A stretch of 6,301 nt of DNA from Desulfobacteraceae bacterium (GTDB taxonomy: Bacteria; Desulfobacterota; Desulfobacteria; Desulfobacterales; Desulfobacteraceae), in the NCBI GenBank assembly GCA_003354055.1, contig PIVQ01000442.1, forward strand, positions 1 through 6,301. Direction: 5' to 3'. Below the pieces are notes generated by a model. The model was not told where the DNA came from. It made no database searches and saw nothing but the letters and a program-made list of their open reading frames with translations. Below, in pieces: positions 1 through 5,504 of this stretch. Position 1 is the stretch's first letter, and every line of letters starts with the position of its first letter. Made by a program: the position numbers and the translations under genes.

Positions 1-881
1 TCACGGATCCACGCCTTTGTTTCAAGGTCTCCGATTTCTCCCAATGCGTAAAGGATATCTCCCTGGACGGAAATTTCCTGACCCTTAAAGCGGTCAATGA
101 GAACCGGGGCCATTTGCAGTCCAAGGTCCGGGGATTGTTCTGCCAGACTCTCAACCACCACCATGGCTCCCAGGCGAACCGACCAGGTCTCATGAAAAAG
201 TAATCCTAAGAATCCTTTAAAAATGGTGTTTGCCCGGACCATCTGTTCCGTGATCCAGTCTGCATCTCCCTCTTCCAAAATGTTTTTAAGTGTGCCGGTA
301 CTCAATAGTGAAGGATCTCGATTGATGATCATAGACAGCAGTTCGGTTTCAGGCACGCTGCCGGTCCATCTGAACCCTTTGTCCAGAATCAGGCAGGGAG
401 CGGCCATGACCTTGTCTGCCCGGGCCTGTTCCTGGAATAGAGATCCGTCAATGATATGGAGACGGATCTTATCAGAATAGGCTGCCAGAGGGATAAGGGA
501 TTTTACCATACCCGGACAATGGGGGCATTGCAGGGCAATATAAAGGGTGAGTTCACAGGGAAGCTGGATTGCGTCCAGCAGTTCCCGGACTTCAGGGGAC
601 AGGGGCGGCGTCTCAAGGGTTGCAAGCCCGGATAGGAATGGGGACAATTCCCGTTCTATAGGCAGAGCCGAGTATATGATATTTTCCCTGATCCGGAATC
701 CTGGCAGATCCGCATCCTTTCCATCATCTTCCCAGGTGACGTTGGAAGATATCCCGGCCCATGCATCGGCAAAGGCCTCAAAGGTCTGTTGCTCAGGATG
801 GTCTGCGGCCAATATGGAAACGCAAATTTTTCCAGGGGCGGTCCAGTCCCGGATGATAATTTCAGCAGCCGTGTCGATCAT
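1..881 (-). CDS. AhpF N-terminal-domain-like twin-thioredoxin protein with C-terminal HEAT repeats (3' end beyond the window)
   Basis: Reading the minus strand from the ATG at 881-879 gives 293 codons without a stop, running off the window at base 1. Residues about 15-95 resemble the first, inactive thioredoxin fold of AhpF. Residues about 105-190 resemble the second, active fold. The active site is C119-P-H-C122 in the context ALQCPHCPGMVKSL, where AhpF has SLTCHNCPDVV. The downstream IDGSLFQ and the cis-proline region APC (P162) also match AhpF. From about residue 222 the chain becomes helical repeats of HEAT type, for example LGAMVVVESLAEQSP and ILYALGEIGDLETKAWI. There is no signal peptide, so it is probably cytoplasmic. 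Known for the fold: the CxxC pair exchanges thiols and disulfides. Inferred: the HEAT part binds a protein partner. No flavin or peroxiredoxin gene is visible beside it, so its electron donor is unknown. An extra cysteine (C163) follows the cis-proline directly. Family assignment is fairly sure, physiological role is not. Confidence 0.85.
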   Translation of the reverse strand, partial: MIDTAAEIIIRDWTAPGKICVSILAADHPEQQTFEAFADAWAGISSNVTWEDDGKDADLPGFRIRENIIYSALPIERELSPFLSGLATLETPPLSPEVRELLDAIQLPCELTLYIALQCPHCPGMVKSLIPLAAYSDKIRLHIIDGSLFQEQARADKVMAAPCLILDKGFRWTGSVPETELLSMIINRDPSLLSTGTLKNILEEGDADWITEQMVRANTIFKGFLGLLFHETWSVRLGAMVVVESLAEQSPDLGLQMAPVLIDRFKGQEISVQGDILYALGEIGDLETKAWIR

Positions 882-886
882 GAAAA

Positions 887-892
887 CTCCTT
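887..892 (-). promoter_or_regulatory. Ribosome binding site of the twin-thioredoxin gene
   Basis: On the minus strand the bases read AAGGAG, five bases before the ATG at 881-879. This near-perfect Shine-Dalgarno site fixes the start codon of the leftward gene and supports it as real, although the gene has no stop inside the window. Confidence 0.8.
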
Positions 893-1006
893 GTACCCGT
901 TGGTTTGTCCTTATGTTTATCCACTGGTTTTCTTTGTTCGTGTTTCCTTCTTCTTTATCAGAATCCTGCTTTTAAATTAAGGGGAAATCATGTACATAAT
1001 TGCCTG

Positions 1007-1045
1007 GACCCACTGAGGCGCTGACCCACTGATACCCACCGGTGG
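1007..1045. repeat. Direct repeat pair and palindrome in the divergent intergenic region
   Basis: The gap 882-1078 separates two divergent genes and should hold both promoters. Within it the 10-mer GACCCACTGA occurs twice, at 1007-1016 and 1023-1032, exactly 16 bases apart. The perfect palindrome CCACCGGTGG follows at 1036-1045. A weak -10-like TATTAA lies at 1054-1059 for the rightward gene, but no convincing -35 box is placed correctly. For the leftward gene the AT-rich stretch 970-980 could hold a -10, again without a good -35. The repeats could be operator half-sites, but I recognise no known regulator motif. Confidence 0.4.
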
Positions 1046-1078
1046 TAACCGAATATTAAACACTACAGGCAAAAAAAT

Positions 1079-4000
1079 ATGAAATTTACTGCGGATCTGC
1101 ACATTCATTCCAAATATTCCCGGGCCACGGCTAAGAATCTGGATCTGGAGAATTTATATCATGCAGCTCAGATAAAGGGGCTATCCCTTGTGGGTACAGG
1201 GGACTTCACCCATCCGTCCTGGATGGAAGAGCTGGAAACAAAGCTTGAGGAAACCGAACCCGGATTGTTTTCACTGAAAAAAAAGATTGCCGAAACCATT
1301 GATCCTTTAGTACCGGAATCCTGCCGCGGAGAGGTCCGCTTTATCCTTCAGGCGGAAATTTCAAATATTTATAAAAAAGATGACAGGGTCCGTAAAAATC
1401 ATAATCTCATCTATATGCCGGATCTTGATACGGCCAAACGGTTTAATGCCCGTCTGGATGCTATCGGCAATATCAAGTCCGACGGCCGTCCCATCCTGGG
1501 GCTGGATGCCCGTAATCTTCTGGAAATTATGCTGGAAACCAGCGATCAGGGTTTTCTGGTGCCGGCCCATATCTGGACCCCGTGGTTTTCCATGTTCGGG
1601 TCCAAATCCGGGTTTGATACCATTGAGGAATGTTTTGACGATTTGTCCCCCCATATCTTTGCCTGCGAGACCGGACTGTCCTCTGATCCTCCTATGAACT
1701 GGCGGATAAAAAATTTGGATAACGTCCGGCTGATTTCCAATTCAGATGCCCACTCTCCCGGATTTCTGGGAAGGAATGCCTCGGTGTTTAATACGGATAT
1801 GGATTATCGGTCTATTCGCAGGGCGCTTGAAACCCATGATCTGTCTGCTTACCAGGGGACCCTGGACATGTATCCTGATCAGGGTAAATACCACTATGAC
1901 GGCCACCGCAAGTGCAATGTCCGGTTGAACCCCGATGATACTGCCAAGTTTGATGGTATCTGTCCTGAATGCGGAAAGCCTCTGACCTTAGGGGTACTTT
2001 ACCGGGTCCGGGAACTGGCAGACCGGCCGGAAGGGTTTGTGCCCGAAAATCGGCACCCCTATTCCTATCTGGTGCCCCTGGCTGATATTCTTTCTGAAAT
2101 CTTTGAGGTCGGGCCAAAAACCAAGAAGGTGGCCGGATACTACAATAAAGCCATAGACGCCCTGGGGCCTGAGCTTAAGATCTTAACCCAAAAGTCTTTT
2201 GAGAAGATTGATGCGGCATGTGTTCCGTTGCTGGCTGAAGCCATAGAGAAGATGCGGGCCGGGGATCTCCACATTGATCCGGGATATGACGGAGAGTTCG
2301 GTAAGGTTAAAATTTTTACCCGGGAGGAAAAAGAGAGAATCCGGGGGGAAAAGAACCTGTTCTTTGTTCTGCCCAAAAAACGCAAGAGAAAGACAAAAGC
2401 TGACCAACTTAAAGAAGTCAGTGAAAAAAATAAGAAGATGTTGTCAGACGCCGCAGCTCCCCCCAAGGTCAAGCTGAGAAAAAAAATGGTAAAAGATCTT
2501 GCAACGCCTGCCAAACCCTTGGGGCTGTTGGACGGGTTGAACCCGGAGCAGGAACAGGCGGTGAAGTCATCCGCCCGGTCAGTTTTGATCCAGGCCGGAC
2601 CCGGAACGGGAAAGACCCGGACCCTGACCGCCAGGATTGCCTGGTTGATCTCAACCCAAAGGATTCATCCTGAAAATATCCTGGCCCTGACGTTTACCAA
2701 TAAGGCCGCCCGGGAATTGGCACAGCGTATCGATACTTTCAAGCCCGCAGGTGAGGGCCAAGTCCTCTCCGCCACCTTTCACGGATTTTGCCTGAAGCTT
2801 CTTAAAGATTATACCGGGTTTAACAGAGGGTTGATGGAAGATGAGCTGCGGATGGAACTTCTGGTAAGGGCTGCTGATTCCGCCGTTGTTGACGGGGAAA
2901 ACCTGTCCCTGCCAAAGCGGAAACTCCGGCAGATAGACGGTTTAATCTCCCTTTGCAAACAGCAACTTTTGGGGCCGGATGATGATCTGTCTTCTGTGGC
3001 AGGTGAAGACGAAAGATTTGTGGCGGTGATTTACGCGGCCTACAACCGGCTCTGCAAAGAACAGAATCTGGTTGATTTTGAAGACTTGATTTTTTTATGT
3101 TTTAAACGGTTATCGGAAGATGCGGAACTCTGTGGGAAAATTCAGGGTAAATTCGTTTATCTGTTTGTGGATGAATACCAGGATTTGAACCTGGGACAAT
3201 ACAGGCTGGTTAAACTATTGGCGCAGAACAGCCATATTCTGGTGATCGGGGATCCGGATCAGTCCATTTACGGATTCCGGGGATCGGATAACCGGTTTTT
3301 TAAAAGATTTACCCAAGACTATCCAGAGTGTGAGCAGATCCGGCTGCGGCAGAACTATCGGTCCACCCAGACCATTCTTTCCGCCTCTTTCCAGATGATT
3401 ACCACCCGGGAAGGGGATCCTGCCGCCAATGAAAGCAGAAAAGTTTTTTCCAGCCTTGAGACAACCCAAAAACTTTTGATCAAGGAAACGTCTTCTGAAA
3501 GTGCGGAAGCCGTGGCTGTCGGTAAAATGATCGAAGAATTGGTCGGCGGCCTCTCTTTTTTGTCCATGGATACGGGTGCGGCGGGTGCCAATGAATTAGA
3601 TGCCGGCAAAGAGTATTCATTTTCAGATTTTGCTGTTCTCTACCGGACCCGTCGGCAGTGCCGGGCCTTTGCCCGGGCTTTTGAATCCGTCGGCATTCCT
3701 TTTCAGACCGCAGACCGGGAGGATTGGTTTGCCATGCCCGGGATTAAAGAAACCCTGAGTTTATTAAGAGTGATCCTGGGCAGAGGCACTGCCACGGATG
3801 AAATCATTTTGACCGATTGGCAGGGCAGGGATAAAGAGGAGGGTACTAAGACTGATTTTAAAGCAGGCCTTCTGTCCATACGGGAAATGGCCGGTGGGTT
3901 GACCAGTCAGATGTTCTTGGAAAAGGCCGCGGATATGCTCAGTATCGGGGCAAAGGCGAGTTTGGACGACACCTTGTCAACAGCCTGGGACCGGCTGGCA

Positions 4001-4426
4001 TCCCTTGCCAAGATTTATCCGAAACCCGGAGATTTTCTGGACGGACTGCGATTAAATCAGGATCAGGATCTTCTTGACAAAGGGGTGGAGAAGGTTTCGC
4101 TCATGACCATGCACGCGGCCAAGGGACTTGAATTCCCGGTGGTCTTTGTAACCGGTTGCGAGGAGGGGATGATTCCCTTTGCCAGGGACGGGAAAAACGT
4201 GGATGATCCGGAAGAAGAACGGCGGCTTTTTTACGTGGCCATGACCCGGGCCATGGATATTCTTTGTTTGACATATGCCAAAAAAAGACGCATATTCGGC
4301 CTCGATAAATCCCGGCAGCGCTCCTGTTTTATTGATGATATTGAAAGGCAATTGGCACGGTACGAAAAACAACGTGTCCAAAGCCGGAAAAAGATAAAAA
4401 CCGAAGTCCAGCTAGAATTATTTTAA
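1079..4426 (+). CDS. EndoQ-like PHP endonuclease fused to UvrD/PcrA-type SF1A helicase, with C-terminal clamp-binding motif
   Basis: 1115 residues in three parts. Residues 1-430 match endonuclease Q: DLHIHSKYS (D6, H8, H10), GTGDFTH (D42, H45), E93, H108, H164 in AHIWTPW, and D223/H225 in SNSDAHS are the expected PHP metal ligands. A zinc-binding region follows, with C279 and C295-P-E-C298 plus probably H276. Known for the family: EndoQ nicks 5' of uracil, hypoxanthine, xanthine and abasic sites. Residues 431-482 are a lysine-rich linker (KKRKRKTK at 433-440). Residues 483-1095 carry the SF1A motifs: Walker A GPGTGKT 507-513, Ia LTFTNKAA 537-544, II VDEYQD 697-702, III GDPDQSIYGFRG 724-735, IV RQNYRST 757-763, V TMHAAKGLEFP 1010-1020, VI YVAMTRA 1052-1058. 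All key residues are present, so both enzymes should be active. The tail ends in QLELF (1111-1115), a beta-clamp motif. The start is supported because the EndoQ signature begins at residue 3, although the Shine-Dalgarno upstream is poor. Inferred role: nicking and unwinding of deaminated DNA. First gene of a probable three-gene unit. Confidence 0.93.
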   Translation: MKFTADLHIHSKYSRATAKNLDLENLYHAAQIKGLSLVGTGDFTHPSWMEELETKLEETEPGLFSLKKKIAETIDPLVPESCRGEVRFILQAEISNIYKKDDRVRKNHNLIYMPDLDTAKRFNARLDAIGNIKSDGRPILGLDARNLLEIMLETSDQGFLVPAHIWTPWFSMFGSKSGFDTIEECFDDLSPHIFACETGLSSDPPMNWRIKNLDNVRLISNSDAHSPGFLGRNASVFNTDMDYRSIRRALETHDLSAYQGTLDMYPDQGKYHYDGHRKCNVRLNPDDTAKFDGICPECGKPLTLGVLYRVRELADRPEGFVPENRHPYSYLVPLADILSEIFEVGPKTKKVAGYYNKAIDALGPELKILTQKSFEKIDAACVPLLAEAIEKMRAGDLHIDPGYDGEFGKVKIFTREEKERIRGEKNLFFVLPKKRKRKTKADQLKEVSEKNKKMLSDAAAPPKVKLRKKMVKDLATPAKPLGLLDGLNPEQEQAVKSSARSVLIQAGPGTGKTRTLTARIAWLISTQRIHPENILALTFTNKAARELAQRIDTFKPAGEGQVLSATFHGFCLKLLKDYTGFNRGLMEDELRMELLVRAADSAVVDGENLSLPKRKLRQIDGLISLCKQQLLGPDDDLSSVAGEDERFVAVIYAAYNRLCKEQNLVDFEDLIFLCFKRLSEDAELCGKIQGKFVYLFVDEYQDLNLGQYRLVKLLAQNSHILVIGDPDQSIYGFRGSDNRFFKRFTQDYPECEQIRLRQNYRSTQTILSASFQMITTREGDPAANESRKVFSSLETTQKLLIKETSSESAEAVAVGKMIEELVGGLSFLSMDTGAAGANELDAGKEYSFSDFAVLYRTRRQCRAFARAFESVGIPFQTADREDWFAMPGIKETLSLLRVILGRGTATDEIILTDWQGRDKEEGTKTDFKAGLLSIREMAGGLTSQMFLEKAADMLSIGAKASLDDTLSTAWDRLASLAKIYPKPGDFLDGLRLNQDQDLLDKGVEKVSLMTMHAAKGLEFPVVFVTGCEEGMIPFARDGKNVDDPEEERRLFYVAMTRAMDILCLTYAKKRRIFGLDKSRQRSCFIDDIERQLARYEKQRVQSRKKIKTEVQLELF

Positions 4427-4476
4427 TTTAGAATTATTCTAATTTGGCGTTACTTTGATTTGGTGTTATTTTAAGG
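4413..4476. repeat. Degenerate 16-bp tandem repeat, four units
   Basis: Four adjacent 16-bp units: TAGAATTATTTTAATT (4413-4428), TAGAATTATTCTAATT (4429-4444), TGGCGTTACTTTGATT (4445-4460) and TGGTGTTATTTTAAGG (4461-4476). Units 1 and 2 agree at 15 of 16 positions, and the other pairs I compared agree at about 11 of 16. Unit 1 covers the last codons and stop of the EndoQ-UvrD gene. Unit 4 ends in the AAGG that, with the following A, forms the likely Shine-Dalgarno of the next gene. A 15-base inverted repeat, TTAGAAT-T-ATTCTAA, lies at 4428-4442. It has no U-tract after a GC stem, so a terminator is unlikely. Confidence 0.7.
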
Positions 4477-4489
4477 AAAAGAGCTACAC

Positions 4490-4873
4490 ATGGAAAGAGA
4501 AAGCTACAAACGAATCGAGCTTGAGAATAAGCATTGTCTGGAAATTTTTGACGATTCCAGAAAAATAGCCGAAGATGCCTATGTGGTGATCATGACGGCT
4601 AAAATGGAAATCCCGGTAAAAAAAGAGTTGTTCTCTACCGAAGATGTGTCCGATGATATATTTGAGGATATTATCAATACGCTGGGCAGCCCCGTTGTTT
4701 ACCAATACAAGCTGGAACGGAATATGATCATGGCCAGTGACAAAGATGAGGTGCTGGAGAATCTGGTCGCAACCTTTCTGGAAAACACGGGACAGTATGT
4801 GGCCAAACCAAGTTTTCCGGAAAAACTGGTTTTAAAGGAATACAGGGAGAGGATTGAGAAGAGGGATAAATAG
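4490..4873 (+). CDS. Conserved-looking small protein of unknown function
   Basis: 127 residues, acidic, with no signal peptide, membrane segment or cysteine pair (one Cys, C16). I do not recognise a named domain. The N-terminal half reads like a compact beta-rich unit: LENKHCLEIFDDSRKIAED at 11-29, then the hydrophobic strands AYVVIMTAKMEIPV at 30-43. The C-terminal half is mostly helical (DEVLENLVATFLENTG 86-101, ending in the charged KEYRERIEKRDK). The pattern LEN-x(4)-LEI-[FW]-D-x-SR-x-IA resembles unannotated short proteins I loosely recall from Geobacter-type deltaproteobacteria. The start ATG has AAGGA at 4473-4477, a long 12-base spacing, with a purine-rich GAG closer in. It lies 63 bp after the EndoQ-UvrD stop and its last 20 bases overlap the next gene, so it is probably co-transcribed with both. 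Intact codon structure and tight packing argue that it is a real gene. Confidence 0.8.
   Translation: MERESYKRIELENKHCLEIFDDSRKIAEDAYVVIMTAKMEIPVKKELFSTEDVSDDIFEDIINTLGSPVVYQYKLERNMIMASDKDEVLENLVATFLENTGQYVAKPSFPEKLVLKEYRERIEKRDK
4845..4852 (+). promoter_or_regulatory. Ribosome binding site selecting a TTG start for the lytic transglycosylase
   Basis: GGGAGAGG lies directly before ATTG, inside the coding region of the upstream gene. It supports the TTG at 4854 over the in-frame ATG at 4911. The ATG start would remove the positively charged N-terminus (MRRGINRKYHQLR) that the signal peptide needs. The spacing is short, about four bases from GGAG. The 20-base overlap with the preceding gene suggests translational coupling. 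Confidence 0.6.
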
Positions 4874-5474
4874 GAAATACCATCAACTCAGGGTCGGGTC
4901 CCTAGTTGTCATGATTCTGGGAGTTCTTATCCCGGTCTTGGCAGGGCTCGCTCCTGCACGGGCGGATATATACAAGTATATTGATTCCAGCGGGGTGGTC
5001 CACTTTACCAACACCCCCACCTCTACGGATTATATCCTTTATCTCCAGGAAAAAGGCAGAAAATTAAAGACGTTCCGGCCGGCTCCCCGGGCTTATGACA
5101 CCATCATCCGGCAGGCAGAGAAGATCTATGGGGTTGAGGCAGCCCTGATCAAGGCCGTCATCCAGGCGGAGTCCAACTTTAATCCAAAGGCCGTGTCCAG
5201 AATGGGGGCCAGGGGGCTGATGCAGATCATGCCCGAAAACGATCACTCTCTGAATATCTCAAATGCCTTTGATCCCTCCCAGAATATTATGGGAGGAACC
5301 CGCTATCTCAAGCAATTGCTGACCCGTTATGATCGTAAACTGCCCCTGGCTCTGGCAGCCTACAATGCCGGTCCGCAGGCTGTGGACCGTTATCGGCAGA
5401 TCCCGCCGTTTCAGGAGACCCAGGCATATGTCCGGAAGGTGATGTCCTTGTACAGCAAGTATAAACGTATCTAA
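4854..5474 (+). CDS. Secreted SLT-type lytic transglycosylase with DUF4124 region
   Basis: 206 residues. A signal peptide covers about residues 1-37: basic n-region MRRGINRKYHQLR, hydrophobic core VGSLVVMILGVLIPVLAGLA, and a likely cleavage after APARA. The mature protein starts with a DUF4124-like segment (DIYKYIDSSGVVHFTNTPT, 38-56). The SLT (lysozyme-like) domain follows at about 80-203, with the catalytic glutamate E106 in IQAESNFNP, GLMQIMP at 121-127, the FDPSQNI-GGTRYL segment at 139-152, AAYNAGP at 168-174 and the terminal QAYV at 190-193. Known for the family: cleavage of the MurNAc-GlcNAc bond of peptidoglycan with formation of 1,6-anhydro-MurNAc, in the periplasm. The cleavage site has no lipobox cysteine, so it is probably soluble or loosely attached. 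The usual PATA after GLMQxM reads PEND here. The gene starts at TTG inside the 4490-4873 gene and converges on galU with only 6 bp between stop codons. Confidence 0.92.
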   Translation: MRRGINRKYHQLRVGSLVVMILGVLIPVLAGLAPARADIYKYIDSSGVVHFTNTPTSTDYILYLQEKGRKLKTFRPAPRAYDTIIRQAEKIYGVEAALIKAVIQAESNFNPKAVSRMGARGLMQIMPENDHSLNISNAFDPSQNIMGGTRYLKQLLTRYDRKLPLALAAYNAGPQAVDRYRQIPPFQETQAYVRKVMSLYSKYKRI

Positions 5475-5504
5475 CGTTGATCAACAATATCCTTTGATAA
5501 AGGA
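5475..5504. other. Convergent gene junction with two short inverted repeats
   Basis: Six bases separate the stop codons of the transglycosylase (ends 5474) and galU (ends 5481 on the minus strand). The palindrome GTTGATCAAC (5476-5485) spans the junction. A 6-bp stem, TCCTTT-GAT-AAAGGA (5490-5504), sits within the last galU codons. Neither is GC-rich or followed by a T-run, so I do not call an intrinsic terminator. The junction may be ended by another mechanism or read through. Confidence 0.35.

Noticed and set aside
223..975. Plus-strand open frames of 85, 142 and 63 codons left of the EndoQ-UvrD gene
   Set aside because: They lie mainly antisense to the minus-strand thioredoxin/HEAT gene, which has clear family motifs and a strong ribosome binding site. 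Their translations are low-complexity Ser/Arg-rich and match nothing recognisable.
2486..2488. Internal ATG (residue 470) as a separate start for a helicase-only protein
   Set aside because: The bases before it are almost all A, with no Shine-Dalgarno sequence. The frame is continuous with the EndoQ part, so a split pair of genes is not supported.
1361..4381. Numerous open frames of 60-124 codons on both strands inside the EndoQ-UvrD gene
   Set aside because: The plus frame is covered end to end by recognisable EndoQ and helicase motifs. The others have no motifs and no ribosome binding sites and are shadows of a GC-biased third position.
4428..4442. Inverted repeat after the EndoQ-UvrD stop codon as a terminator
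   Set aside because: The stem is almost all A/T with a one-base centre and no T-run following a GC stem. It is better explained as part of the 16-bp tandem array.
4484..4705. Minus-strand 73-codon frame opposite the small unknown gene
   Set aside because: It overlaps the plus-strand frame, which has the better context: Shine-Dalgarno upstream and an overlap with the next gene. The product looks like an antisense translation.
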